Below are positions 44,212 through 54,182 of a stretch of DNA of 64,000 nucleotides, in pieces. The stretch's first letter is position 1; each line of letters opens with the position of its first letter. Source of the stretch: DATFVA01 sp963774455 (GTDB taxonomy: Bacteria > Bacteroidota > Ignavibacteria > Ignavibacteriales > Ignavibacteriaceae); assembly GCA_963774455.1 (NCBI GenBank), contig CAVZFD010000004.1, positions 372,001 through 436,000 on the forward strand. The letters are read 5' to 3'. Below the pieces are notes generated by a model, which worked only from the letters and a program-made list of their open reading frames with translations, was not told the origin of the DNA and made no database searches. The position numbers and the translations under genes were made by a program.

Positions 44212-46815
44212 TTATGCCTGACTTTTAAATTGAATAAAAACCAGTTTCATATAATCTATTACTGAATTTGTTACCTGGTAATAAAGTATAAAGCCTCCAG
44301 CTATTAATAAAACCAGCAATATGCTGTAAAAATAGACTGTCCCCGGGTTCACATCGAAAATAACATAAATACCTTTAATCAGTCTGTAAAAAGACCATAA
44401 CAGGAATAAAATCAATCCTGCATAGATATAAGCATTTGCGACATCTGCCGAAAGCATACGATAGAGAATGATTCCAACGGGAATTAACAGCACAATCGGA
44501 AGAAGTGACCAGATGGTTGTATAATAAATACTTGAGAAATAAACTTTTGTTCTTACAAAGAATGAGGCTGCTTTGATTATTATTGCCAGAAGAGGCACAA
44601 ATATTATAAATATCAGGGTGAGCCAAACGAGAGAAAGCTCGGGATGCCACGAGAAGTAACTGAATGTAGAAAGCAGTTTTGGACTCCCGAATGCAAGCAG
44701 AATCCTCTCAAAAAAGATATTGTCTCTTATATAGAAAAGTAAATTGCTTATCAACAACGCCAGTATTGCTGAAATTACGAATCCCAGGATTGTCGAATGG
44801 TATCCTGACATTATTCTCTGATCGCGTACATCAGCATAAAAATTATAGGGACGAAGTAACGCCCGGGAGGAATCTTCACGGAATTTTCTTCCTGAATTTA
44901 CCAGTACGCCCATTATGAGTGCCAGGAATAATCCGAATATAATAAATACCATTGGGGCAGTATCTTTTTTACTGCCTATCGGGATAGTTACTGCTTCGGT
45001 ATTATGCAGTTTTGCATAAACCACTTTGTAAGCCAGCCTGTTTGTATTGTTGTTTGAAGCTGCAATGCCGATATTATATAAATTTTCTTTGCTGTATCCG
45101 TTTATCAGGGAAGGATAGTCACCTTCGTAATCATACATCGAATTGATAAAAAAACCTGCCAGGCTGTTATTCTGCGTATAATTGATTACTTCTTCGAAAT
45201 ACTTTGCCTGCGCCTCATAAGAATATTTATTTATATAACCATCAGTGTTACCTGCATTGACTGTATATGTCGCAGAGCTTATAAAAACTTTCCCGCTGCC
45301 GAAAACTGATTTCAATGTATCGATGGATTCCGAAAGATCACCCACAGGAGTATTCAGAAGCTCAATTCCATATAAATCAAGACTATCTAAAACTCCAATA
45401 CTGAGATCCGCAAAAGAAGCATATGACAAAACATTCCAGTTGTTTTTCAAATCATCATTAAGCCTATTAATAAGTTGAATGTGGGCGTCTAATTCAGGAA
45501 GATAACCACTTCCCAGTCCTACTGCAGCTACGGCACTGTATTGTTTGTAACCCCGTATAAAATTCAGCAGGAAGTTTTTACTTCTTTCGATGAAGTTGCT
45601 GCTCTGTGCAAGCCCTTCAGGAATAGAATTAATCGGCAGTTCAATCAATGCAAGGAGTCCATACCTTTCACACAATTTCAGCAGATATGGATGAGGAACA
45701 ACTTTTGCGAACCTGACAGCATTAAATCCAGTTTCTTTTATTAAACTTATGTCCTTTTCCATTTCGGCATAAGATTCAAGATTTCCATATTCGTCATTTG
45801 AGGGCAGATATGTAACTCCTTTAAGCCCGAATCCCTCTCCATTAAATATAAGTGAGTCATTTCCATTTGTTAACGAATAAAGAGCAGCGGTAATACGGGA
45901 TTCATCAAGAAGATTGTCTCCCCGCCATAATTCAATGGATACAATATAGGATACAGGACTGGAGGCCGACCATAATATGGGGTTGCTGAGAACAAGTTTA
46001 TCGTTGAAAACTTTATTCTTATTAGGAATAAGGTTGAATTTAGTTTCAACCTGGTTCTTCAAAATACTGCCATCCGGTGTTGTAATGTTTATCCTGTATG
46101 TAAGTTCATTATTCACATTAAGACTGTCAACCGGTGTTGAGAACTCCTTATCTTCCGCCCTGCAGTTTAGCTGCATCGAAGCACTTTTAGAACCCGGGTA
46201 ATATTTATATGAAATATTGATATCTCTCAGGGAGATATTTGGAATGAGATGAATGTAAACATCACGGATTATTCCTCCGAAATTATGCGGGAATAAAAAC
46301 CTCTGTTTGACAGGAATTGTATTTTCAGAATCGAGATTGTAATAGAGCTTTACTGAAAGTACGTTGCTTCGGTCAGTATTAAGTATATCTTTTGGAAGGT
46401 CAACCTGGAACGGAAACTCTCCTCCGGGATGCCTGTAAATAATATTTTTGTTGACGGAGATATCTGCCGAGTAGTTTATTCCGAAGAATACAAGCTTCAT
46501 CTGGTACTTTTTAAAATTATCCGGGGAGATGGTGAAACTCTTCTCGAAAATGAGCTCACCCTCACCATGGAAAACTGAAGGGACGGTTACAGATACCTTT
46601 TGTGCTTTTTCATCTTCCGCAGGATGAACCTTCCAGGTTCCGTTTAAAGGAATGATCTTACGTTTTGATGTTATATCAAAAAACAGGGAATCATTTTCGG
46701 CTATCCTGTAACCGGGTAGTTCCTTAAAAACAATCTGAGCCTGAGAAAATGGGAGAAAAAGTGAAAAAATAATAGATGTGAGGAAAATATATTTGGGGAA
46801 TCCCATCCGAATCAT
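44212..46815 (-). CDS. GH2-like extracytoplasmic domain fused to a polytopic membrane domain; catalytic residues not evident
   Basis: 867 aa. A signal peptide (1-26) precedes a GH2 sugar-binding jelly roll (PLNGTWKVHPAE...VFFGINYSADISVNK), an immunoglobulin-like module and a TIM-barrel-like region (FNAVRFAKVVPHPYLLKLCE). Where GH2 enzymes have the acid/base Asn-Glu, this reads AVGLGSGYLPELD, and no clear nucleophile Glu is seen, so it is probably a binding protein. After residue 620 come six or seven transmembrane helices in a Yip1-like arrangement. I know no standard family with this fusion. It immediately precedes smc. Role unknown. Confidence 0.7.
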   Translation of the reverse strand: MIRMGFPKYIFLTSIIFSLFLPFSQAQIVFKELPGYRIAENDSLFFDITSKRKIIPLNGTWKVHPAEDEKAQKVSVTVPSVFHGEGELIFEKSFTISPDNFKKYQMKLVFFGINYSADISVNKNIIYRHPGGEFPFQVDLPKDILNTDRSNVLSVKLYYNLDSENTIPVKQRFLFPHNFGGIIRDVYIHLIPNISLRDINISYKYYPGSKSASMQLNCRAEDKEFSTPVDSLNVNNELTYRINITTPDGSILKNQVETKFNLIPNKNKVFNDKLVLSNPILWSASSPVSYIVSIELWRGDNLLDESRITAALYSLTNGNDSLIFNGEGFGLKGVTYLPSNDEYGNLESYAEMEKDISLIKETGFNAVRFAKVVPHPYLLKLCERYGLLALIELPINSIPEGLAQSSNFIERSKNFLLNFIRGYKQYSAVAAVGLGSGYLPELDAHIQLINRLNDDLKNNWNVLSYASFADLSIGVLDSLDLYGIELLNTPVGDLSESIDTLKSVFGSGKVFISSATYTVNAGNTDGYINKYSYEAQAKYFEEVINYTQNNSLAGFFINSMYDYEGDYPSLINGYSKENLYNIGIAASNNNTNRLAYKVVYAKLHNTEAVTIPIGSKKDTAPMVFIIFGLFLALIMGVLVNSGRKFREDSSRALLRPYNFYADVRDQRIMSGYHSTILGFVISAILALLISNLLFYIRDNIFFERILLAFGSPKLLSTFSYFSWHPELSLVWLTLIFIIFVPLLAIIIKAASFFVRTKVYFSSIYYTTIWSLLPIVLLIPVGIILYRMLSADVANAYIYAGLILFLLWSFYRLIKGIYVIFDVNPGTVYFYSILLVLLIAGGFILYYQVTNSVIDYMKLVFIQFKSQA

Positions 46816-46944
46816 TTGTCCTTTATATATTCAATTAAACTTACAAATATACGTCAGAAACGAGGGGAAAGCAATGTAAATCTCACCGAGTACGAACTTA
46901 AAATAAAGAAAATTTGAATTCTTAAGATTTTAATTTATAAGCAC

Positions 46945-47700
46945 TTACGCCGATTCAATTATACTTATAAATGAATCAGCTTTTAGGCATGCGCCGCCTA
47001 CCAACGCGCCGTCAATATCTTTACGTGACAGAAGTTCCCTTGCATTATCGGGTTTGACACTTCCGCCGTACTGGATAACAAGATTCTCTGCAATTTCATG
47101 ACTAAAATCATCTTGAATATAATTACGGATATATTCATGCATTTCTTCTGCCTGTGCGGGGGTTGCGGTCCTGCCCGTGCCGATTGCCCAAACCGGCTCA
47201 TAAGCAATGATGATCTGCTTCATTTCATCCAGGGAGATCTCACTTAGTCCGCCCGAAAGCTGGGTTTTCAATACATCCTTCTCTTTTCCGCTCTCTCTTT
47301 CCTCAAGGGTCTCACCAACGCAGAATATTGGTTTCAATCCTGCTTTCAAAGCAGCCTTGATTTTTTCATTGATCAGGCCGTCAGATTCTTTGAAGATAGT
47401 TCTTCGTTCCGAATGACCGAGGATTACATATTCGCAGCCGACACCTTTCAGCATCTTAGCTGAAATTTCACCAGTATAGGCGCCGCTTTCCTGGAAATAC
47501 ATATTCTGCGCACCAAGTTTAACCGGCGTACCCTTAATTAAAGCTGAGGCTTCACTCAGTGAGGTAAAAGGCGGGCAGATAATAATTTCACAATTGAATT
47601 TCTTCCCGCTCAATCCGGATGTAAGTCTGGAAATAAGGTTCTGGGATTCTGACAGATCATTGTACATTTTCCAGTTTCCGGCAATAACTTTATTTCGCAT
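46945..47700 (-). CDS. tpiA: Triosephosphate isomerase
   Basis: 251 aa from the ATG at 47700, preceded by GAGGAAGAA; a longer TTG-initiated frame from 47715 would include the ribosome site. Interconverts DHAP and glyceraldehyde 3-phosphate in glycolysis. Conserved AGNWKMY (K11), LGHSERR, YEPVWAIGTGRTA and the C-terminal IQYGGSVKPDNA are present. Length normal. The divergent MFS gene starts 127 bp away. Confidence 0.96.
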   Translation of the reverse strand: MRNKVIAGNWKMYNDLSESQNLISRLTSGLSGKKFNCEIIICPPFTSLSEASALIKGTPVKLGAQNMYFQESGAYTGEISAKMLKGVGCEYVILGHSERRTIFKESDGLINEKIKAALKAGLKPIFCVGETLEERESGKEKDVLKTQLSGGLSEISLDEMKQIIIAYEPVWAIGTGRTATPAQAEEMHEYIRNYIQDDFSHEIAENLVIQYGGSVKPDNARELLSRKDIDGALVGGACLKADSFISIIESA

Positions 47701-47826
47701 TTCTTCCTCAATCAAATTTGTTTTGTCTGTAAAAGTAGTAAAGAGTATGAATTACTTCAAACATTTGAAAGGATTTGTGAGACCTCCTTTATTTTTTAAT
47801 CTTCTAAATAATTATATTTTTGAAGA

Positions 47827-48987
47827 ATGAAGCTGAAGAATATCCCGCGGCAGGTTTTAATTTTAAGTCTTATTAGTTTGTTCACGGATATAGCGAGTGA
47901 AATGTTGTATCCTGTAACTCCCATATTTCTTACTGCTGTTCTCGGTTCATCTATGGCAGTGGTCGGAATTATTGAGGGAGTAGCTGAAGTCACAGCAGGT
48001 CTATTAAAAGGTTATTTTGGAAGGTTATCAGATAAATTAAAAAGGCGGTCTGTTTTTGTAGTTCTGGGTTATTCTCTTTCCGCATTATCAAAACCTCTGC
48101 CCGGTTTATTCCCGGCACTTTCAGTAGTAATCGCTACCAGGATCAGTGATAGGGTCGGAAAAGGAGTACGAACTGCTCCGAGAGATGCCCTCCTTGCAAC
48201 ATATGCTGAAGGCCAGACAGGTGCCATATTCGGATTTCACAGAGGAATGGATACCCTTGGCGCGGCATTGGGTCCTGTCGGGGCATTAATTCTTCTGCAT
48301 TTCTTCCCGGGGAATTATACCTTGATTTTCCTTACAGCGTTTGCACCTTCTGTAATAGCAGTAATATTCTCCGTCTTCGTAAAGGATAACCCGGCATCTT
48401 TTAAAAAGGTTTCCAAAAGTAACTACTCTGAGTTCTGGAGCGCTGCGCCTCACCAATATAAAATAATTCTCTTGTTGATTACTTTATTCTCGCTTGTAAA
48501 CAGCAGTGATGTTTTTCTGATACTGAAGTCGAAGGATATTTCAAACTCTGCATCTCTGGCCATATGGGGTTATATATTTTATAACCTGGTTTATGCATCT
48601 GTTTCTTATCCTATCGGGAGGTACTCAGATAAGGCAGGTAAAAAGAAAGTATACATAGCAGGGTTATATATTTTCGCGGGGGTATATCTGGGCTTTGCAC
48701 TTTTTCCGGATATATATTTTATCTGGCTGTTGTTTGCATTATACGGAATTTATGCAGCATCAACCGAGGGGGTGGTAAAAGCATGGGTCTCTGATTTGAT
48801 CCCGGATGAACAGCGAGGTTCTGCGATAGGACTTTTAACAATGTGTACGAGCCTGTCCATTATGCTTGGTTCATTTTTAGCCGGATTTCTCTGGGATGCG
48901 TTCGGATCTATCGTTCCTTTTATGCTTTCCGCGGTTGTAAGCGCAATAGTTGCAACTTTGTTTATTATGATAAAGAAGAGAGATTAA
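47827..48987 (+). CDS. MFS transporter
   Basis: 386 aa with about twelve transmembrane helices. The major facilitator motif between helices 2 and 3 is GRLSDKLKRR. The N-terminal half includes ARISDRVGKGVRTAPRDAL, a pattern seen in a widespread MFS subgroup of unknown substrate. Inner-membrane export or uptake; the substrate cannot be read. It is followed directly by a MITE/REP-like repeat. Confidence 0.85.
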   Translation: MKLKNIPRQVLILSLISLFTDIASEMLYPVTPIFLTAVLGSSMAVVGIIEGVAEVTAGLLKGYFGRLSDKLKRRSVFVVLGYSLSALSKPLPGLFPALSVVIATRISDRVGKGVRTAPRDALLATYAEGQTGAIFGFHRGMDTLGAALGPVGALILLHFFPGNYTLIFLTAFAPSVIAVIFSVFVKDNPASFKKVSKSNYSEFWSAAPHQYKIILLLITLFSLVNSSDVFLILKSKDISNSASLAIWGYIFYNLVYASVSYPIGRYSDKAGKKKVYIAGLYIFAGVYLGFALFPDIYFIWLLFALYGIYAASTEGVVKAWVSDLIPDEQRGSAIGLLTMCTSLSIMLGSFLAGFLWDAFGSIVPFMLSAVVSAIVATLFIMIKKRD

Positions 48988-48995
48988 AAATAAAA

Positions 48996-49132
48996 GAGGC
49001 TGTTGCAAAAGTTGTTTTTCTCAACCAGAACTTGCCTGGCTCGCTTCAGCGAGTTCAGGTTCTGATTTCAATTCTAAATAGAATCATTAGATTCCGAAAT
49101 GAATTCGGAATGACAGTTTAGAGACAGCCTTT
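48996..49132. repeat. MITE/REP-like dispersed-repeat candidate
   Basis: About 135 bp bounded by AGGCTGT (48997-49003) and its inverted copy ACAGCCT (49124-49130). It contains three hairpins in a row: 49026-49064 (CTCGCT / AGCGAG core, CAGAA / TTCTG base), ATTCTA / TAGAAT, and 49091-49111 (ATTCCGAA / TTCGGAAT). The ATTCCGAA...TTCGGAATGACA unit is typical of intergenic REP-like elements. No ORF inside. It lies between two convergent genes, a usual place for such repeats. Confidence 0.6.
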
Positions 49133-49152
49133 ATAAAGCAATTTATAATGTG

Positions 49153-52100
49153 CTAAAACTTCAGCGGTTCATATTCATCAAAAAATGTAATTCCAGCTCT
49201 TTTAACAGTATCCTGGTAATGCCTCCAACCCGATTCAAAGAAATCATTTACCCTTTTTACCATTATCTGCAGTTTTTTATCTGCCAGAAGCATGGCTGCA
49301 TCTGCTGTCCTGCCGGGAGCTTCGTAGGATGAATTTACATATTCATATACGGATGACAGACGGGAACTGACATTGTCGGGACTATCTTTTATCCCCTGGA
49401 TTTCAGGCTGGTTTATGAGTGCCATCAAACTCTTCAATGAATCCTTCACAGCTTTCGATTCCTTCTTAAGACTGTCTGTCCAGACGCCTTCTTTTTCCTT
49501 TGCCCTTTCTTCTATGAGTCCGGTGGTTTTTTCTGCTGCCCGTATTCTATCCGCAGCTTTTGTTGCAGCGGCAACTTTCTCAAGTATTTTATCAAGATAA
49601 TCACTCTTAGCCTTCATAGCTACCAATGAAACATTTATGCGGCGATCAGTTTTTACACTGGTCATTGTTGAATCGGAATGCTTGCCGCTTGTTACCCTTA
49701 TCATATACTTTCCGGGAAGTACAGAAGGACCGCCATATTCATGTTCTTTTTCAGGTTTAATAGTATAAGGCCATCTTACCCCCTTCCTGTCATAATTCCA
49801 GTAGATTCTGTTTAATCCTGGTTCAACTTTTTCTTCAAGGGTTCTGATTATTTTCCCGTCACTGTTGATAACCTCTACCTTAATGCTATCGCCTGCAGAT
49901 TTCACCTTCTTTAAAGTATCTTCGCTTTCATCAGCATTTTTACGGATGGTTGTATCAGGATTTACGATGAAGGAAATCATAGCTCCCGACGGCCGGTTAT
50001 CTCCCTTGAATTCACTTGCCCCGGAGAACACTGGTCCGGGCCCTTTCCAGCGGTATATTTCATCTGCCGATTCCGGAACCGGGAACAAATAAAGGGAATC
50101 ATTTATAATCTTTTTATTTGCAGCAATTTCCCTTAAAGGTTCTATGTTATCAAAGATATATGCAGCACGCCCGAATGTTCCGATAATTAAATCACTCTCC
50201 CCGGGATGGATCTGCATATCCATTGTAGAAACATTCGGGTATCCCTTTGTCCATTTATTCCAGGTTTTTGCTTTATCAAAGCTGACATATAATCCGAATT
50301 CAGTACCGAGGAATACCAGGTCGGGCTGCACAGGATCCTGGATCACAGAAAGAGCATATCCGAATATCGAATCATGATCAGTTATATTTTCCCAGTGTTT
50401 GCCGAAATCTTTTGTATAATAGGCGTAGGTATTCCAGTCGTCTCTGCGGTGATTATCAAGTACCACCCATGCTTCAGATTCATGGTAAGTTGACGCTCTT
50501 ACCTGTGGAATCCATGTACCCCCCGGAGCACCCTTCAAATTAGGGGATACATTTTCCCAGGACCGGCCGCCGTCCGTAGTCAACTGAAGGTTTCCATCAT
50601 CAGTACCAACCCAGATAATGTTTTTGTTTAAGGGACTTGGATCAATTGCTATAATAGTTGTGAAATTTTCGGCGTCAGTCACATCATAAGTCAACCCTCC
50701 GCTCTCATTTTGTTTCTGTTTCGAAGAATCATTTGTAGTTAAGTCGGGAGAAATAATATCCCAGCTGTCACCTCTGTCGGTGCTCTTCAGCAGAAACTGG
50801 CTCCCGTAATAAATCGTTCCTTTATCAAAAGGATCCTGCGCTATTCCCGCATTCCAGTTAAATCTCAACTTAACGATATCCGGATCGGGCGGGCGAATGA
50901 ATTTAGTCTGACCGGTAACTACATCATATCTTACGAGGTTGCCGCCTTGCGACATCGAATAGCCATATCTTGAATCGGCCGGATCAGGCACAACATCAAA
51001 CCCGTCACCGAAGCTCACCATCTGCCAGTATGCATTTGTAATTCCGTTCTGACTGAGTACCCGGGATGGTCCTCTCCAAGATCCGTTATCCTGCATTCCA
51101 CCGTAGATGTTGTAGGGATAATCCATATCATAGCTTATATGATAGTATTGTGCAAGGGGAAGATTCTCAACAAACCGCCATGTTTTTCCTTTGTCGTGAG
51201 AAATTGCCATACCGCCGTCATTGCCGTCAATAAGAAAAGCAGGATCTTCGGGACTTATCCAGAATGCATGGTGATCAGGGTGGATCCGGTTCCATGATAT
51301 AAGGATTTCAAATGATTTTCCCCCGTCCTCGCTTACAGAAACTTCTGAATGAACATCATAGATCCTGTTCTCATTTTGAGGGTCAACCGCTATCTGTGCA
51401 TAATAAAACGGACGGTCGCCTACTTCCTTATTATTTACCATTTTCCATTTAAATCCGCCGTCATCGGATCTGTATAATGCATTCTTTTTGGCTTCAACCA
51501 TAGCGTAGACAACATTTGGATAATTATTACATACAGCGAGGCCGATTCTTCCGAGATCACCTTTTGGCAGTCCGTCTTTATCCGTTCTTTTTACCCAGTT
51601 CCTGCCCCCGTCAAAAGTTACATAAAGTCCTGATCCCGGTCCGCCCGATTTAAAGAACCATGGCCACCTTCTGTACTCCCACATCGCCGCAAATAATTTG
51701 TTCGGGTTTACAGGATCCATGATCAGATCAGCTGCGCCGGTTTTTTTGTCGACAAATAATATTTTATTCCATGAGGCACCGCCATCGGTAGTTTTATATA
51801 CTCCGCGATCGGCCGTTGAATCCCATGCCGAACCAATGGCCGCTGCATAAACGGTATTTGAGTTAAGAGGGTCAATAATAATTTTACTAATATTTCTTGT
51901 CCCGTCAAGTCCCAGGTGCTCCCATGATTTTCCTCCATCTATACTTTTATAAATACCGTTGCCGCTGGACTGACTATTTCTTGGGTTAGCCTCTCCCGTT
52001 CCCACCCAGATTACATCAGGTATTCTTTGATCGACTGCTACCGCACCGATTGAAAGAACCGGCTGATCATCAAACACAGGTTCCCAGTCGACCCCCGCGC

Positions 52101-52335
52101 TGGTCGACCGCCACAATCCACCCGAAGCCGTACCCGCATAAATTACGTCGGTATTCCGCATTACAACATCAAAAGCAGTAACCCTGCCGCTCATACCGGC
52201 GGGACCGATACTGCGCGGTTTCATACCTTTTAGTTTGTCCATACTGATTTTTTGTGCTGAGATCTGAGCACTGCAGAAAAGAAAAATAATAAGGATTGAA
52301 ATACCTGAAGCAATAAGATATTTTAGATTTATCAT
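49153..52335 (-). CDS. Secreted BNR/sortilin-like repeat protein
   Basis: 1060 aa. Signal peptide 1-28 (hydrophobic, SAQ end). The first about 720 residues form a large beta-propeller of BNR/VPS10-sortilin type with many repeats of the S-x-D-G-G-K-S-W form (YKSIDGGKSWEHLG, YKTTDGGASWNKI, TTDGGRSWENV). The C-terminal 300 residues are a beta module followed by a helical, charged segment (KAADRIRAAEKTTG). There is no T9SS sorting domain and no lipobox, so it is probably periplasmic. Such proteins are often annotated glycosyl hydrolase without proof; no catalytic site is evident. Confidence 0.8.
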   Translation of the reverse strand: MINLKYLIASGISILIIFLFCSAQISAQKISMDKLKGMKPRSIGPAGMSGRVTAFDVVMRNTDVIYAGTASGGLWRSTSAGVDWEPVFDDQPVLSIGAVAVDQRIPDVIWVGTGEANPRNSQSSGNGIYKSIDGGKSWEHLGLDGTRNISKIIIDPLNSNTVYAAAIGSAWDSTADRGVYKTTDGGASWNKILFVDKKTGAADLIMDPVNPNKLFAAMWEYRRWPWFFKSGGPGSGLYVTFDGGRNWVKRTDKDGLPKGDLGRIGLAVCNNYPNVVYAMVEAKKNALYRSDDGGFKWKMVNNKEVGDRPFYYAQIAVDPQNENRIYDVHSEVSVSEDGGKSFEILISWNRIHPDHHAFWISPEDPAFLIDGNDGGMAISHDKGKTWRFVENLPLAQYYHISYDMDYPYNIYGGMQDNGSWRGPSRVLSQNGITNAYWQMVSFGDGFDVVPDPADSRYGYSMSQGGNLVRYDVVTGQTKFIRPPDPDIVKLRFNWNAGIAQDPFDKGTIYYGSQFLLKSTDRGDSWDIISPDLTTNDSSKQKQNESGGLTYDVTDAENFTTIIAIDPSPLNKNIIWVGTDDGNLQLTTDGGRSWENVSPNLKGAPGGTWIPQVRASTYHESEAWVVLDNHRRDDWNTYAYYTKDFGKHWENITDHDSIFGYALSVIQDPVQPDLVFLGTEFGLYVSFDKAKTWNKWTKGYPNVSTMDMQIHPGESDLIIGTFGRAAYIFDNIEPLREIAANKKIINDSLYLFPVPESADEIYRWKGPGPVFSGASEFKGDNRPSGAMISFIVNPDTTIRKNADESEDTLKKVKSAGDSIKVEVINSDGKIIRTLEEKVEPGLNRIYWNYDRKGVRWPYTIKPEKEHEYGGPSVLPGKYMIRVTSGKHSDSTMTSVKTDRRINVSLVAMKAKSDYLDKILEKVAAATKAADRIRAAEKTTGLIEERAKEKEGVWTDSLKKESKAVKDSLKSLMALINQPEIQGIKDSPDNVSSRLSSVYEYVNSSYEAPGRTADAAMLLADKKLQIMVKRVNDFFESGWRHYQDTVKRAGITFFDEYEPLKF

Positions 52336-52464
52336 TCAGAAGCTCCCGCTTATGTAAGAAATAGAGGCATGATATAATTGTTTACTATCATTTAAAGGAA
52401 AATATGCAGAATAATTCTTAAGATAAACTAAATATTGATGGACAGCGGAATATTTTATCTCAAC

Positions 52465-53484
52465 CTAATCAGGATTAGTTTCCTTTTTGCAGCCCCATCC
52501 TGAGTGCACAGATTTAGTTTTATTCTTTCCGAAGGTGGGAGGGTTATAGAAAACTGTAACTCCTGATTCCATACCCGGTTTCCTGTATTTTCCTATTGTT
52601 GAACAATCGCAATTATTGATCACTGCAGCTGAGATCAGCTTAGGATTATCATTGCGTTTTTCACTCAGGCTGTTTACGTATGGTTTTGTCTTATCGACAT
52701 CATAAACAGATATAGTTATTACGGTGAGGGTATTTTTTTTGAGAATGTTAAAGGCATTTTGTGCAAAAGACTGTGCAAAGGAGGATGGTTCATAATTCTC
52801 AATTTTAAGGTTTTTTAGATATAAAGAGTTCATTTGTGAAAGGTGAAGATTTTCAGGTGAGGCAATTATGAACCTTGTATATGGTGAAAGAAGACCGACC
52901 ATTCGGGGTGTACCGTTGTTGCAGGTCGAGAGAACGGTTAAATCAAACCGTTTTCCTGCTGAAAGTCCTTTTACTGCTTTTACAAAAAGACTGTCGTTAA
53001 AAGGAATCTCAGGATGAGTTATGTTATAGGGATTTATTGTATTATCCTCAGGAATTTCATGTCCGTAGTAAAGCAGTATTTTTACTGTGCTGTCCTTATC
53101 TTTATCTCTGTATTTCTCATAGAGGTTTATTTCCGAAGCAAAGTACGCATCCTCCCTAACCCTTCGGTATGAATCCTCTTTGATTCTTTTGCCGTTGTTG
53201 AAATAATAGAAATGACTGTCATCCTGGGGGAAGAACAGGAATCTGGAAGCTGTTTCCTGATGAAAAATAAATACTTCAGCATTGTCAAGTCCCTCGGCTG
53301 CATCGAGTGCCTGGTCCAGAATTTCCCTATCCGCATAATGCCCGGTACCGGAAGTATCATGATACAGGTAGTCAGCATCGCCATGAATAATATAAATGAT
53401 GGAAAACGATATTTCTTTTCCCCGGGTTTCTGTACTAAACGCTGTAAGGGAAATGAATAAAATTAAAAGCAGATATGATTTCAT
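52465..53484 (-). CDS. Secreted clan CD (clostripain/caspase-like) cysteine peptidase
   Basis: 339 aa from the start MKSYLLLILFISLTAFS, which gives a clean signal peptide. An upstream ATG at 53505 lies inside the terminator hairpin of the preceding gene. A caspase-fold dyad is visible: H142 in YYGHEIP and C188 in LSTCNNGTP, 46 residues apart as expected for clan CD. A following IASPE block resembles the usual ASxxxxP strand. Substrate unknown. It lies downstream of a small exported protein, 2.4 kb from a CHAT protein of the same clan. Confidence 0.7.
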   Translation of the reverse strand: MKSYLLLILFISLTAFSTETRGKEISFSIIYIIHGDADYLYHDTSGTGHYADREILDQALDAAEGLDNAEVFIFHQETASRFLFFPQDDSHFYYFNNGKRIKEDSYRRVREDAYFASEINLYEKYRDKDKDSTVKILLYYGHEIPEDNTINPYNITHPEIPFNDSLFVKAVKGLSAGKRFDLTVLSTCNNGTPRMVGLLSPYTRFIIASPENLHLSQMNSLYLKNLKIENYEPSSFAQSFAQNAFNILKKNTLTVITISVYDVDKTKPYVNSLSEKRNDNPKLISAAVINNCDCSTIGKYRKPGMESGVTVFYNPPTFGKNKTKSVHSGWGCKKETNPD

Positions 53485-53491
53485 AATACAA

Positions 53492-53512
53492 AGCCGGTTA
53501 TTCAAACCGGCT
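53492..53512 (-). terminator. Terminator of the small exported protein gene
   Basis: Perfect 8-bp stem AGCCGGTT / AACCGGCT with a 5-nt loop, followed on the minus strand by TTTGTATT. It ends the gene at 53520 and argues against a peptidase start at 53505. Confidence 0.75.
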
Positions 53513-53519
53513 CATAATT

Positions 53520-53960
53520 TTATAGGAGAAGGGCGACTAATATGATTATAAGAACAAGAGCGATCACGCTTATAGTAATATATTCTGCAGACTGCTCAAA
53601 CTGCTGCATAGAATAGTTAGCGAACTGGTTAAGACTTGCATCTGCCACTTTGTCATAACCGTTCAGTCCGTTTAATTCATTTTTCTTTTCACGGATTTTA
53701 TTTTTGAAATAATTTATTCCTTCACGATCATTTTGAGACAACGGCATTTGCCCGGCAGTATTAAAAGCTTTCAAAAGATCATCAAAAGAATTGTTCAGTA
53801 TCACTCTTTTCTGAGCGGGATCCTCCGTCTGCTTTACCCGCTGGTTAACCTTATTGAAATAATCCTTCAACTCCTTCTGAGTATCGTCGTTCCCTGCAAG
53901 TGCTGTTCCGGCAAGGAATACTGTAAGTAAGAAAAGTATCACTATCTTATGTTTGATCAT
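53520..53960 (-). CDS. Small exported protein with C-terminal transmembrane helix
   Basis: 146 aa from MIKHKIVILFLLTVFLAGTALAG, whose AAGGAG ribosome site lies about 8 nt upstream (a longer frame begins at 53990). After signal cleavage the protein is a charged helical domain of about 100 residues and a C-terminal hydrophobic helix (EYITISVIALVLIIILVALLL), so it should be anchored by its tail in the inner membrane and face the periplasm. No family recognised. Its gene is terminated by a strong hairpin before the clan CD peptidase. Confidence 0.6.
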   Translation of the reverse strand: MIKHKIVILFLLTVFLAGTALAGNDDTQKELKDYFNKVNQRVKQTEDPAQKRVILNNSFDDLLKAFNTAGQMPLSQNDREGINYFKNKIREKKNELNGLNGYDKVADASLNQFANYSMQQFEQSAEYITISVIALVLIIILVALLL

Positions 53961-54182
53961 AAGAATCTCCTTTTTTTGTTGCTTTTTCATAGGAAGAATA
54001 CTAAACTAAATAAAGGAGGACTGTGAGAACTGACACCCCCTTATTCTGTATCAAACGGCCATTATCAGTAAAAATTCTTTTTTTATTTGTTTAGTTTGTT
54101 TTATGTTAAGCAAAAGTGAACTACAAAAACTTGCAGAAGAGGTTCTGTTTATAAACTTTCCTAAATTATAAGGAGTTAAGCT

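Noticed and set aside
44212..46815. Active beta-galactosidase or beta-glucuronidase
   Set aside because: The expected acid/base Asn-Glu is not found at the corresponding place.
53485..53505. Upstream start of the clan CD peptidase
   Set aside because: It lies inside the terminator hairpin of the preceding gene and spoils the signal peptide.
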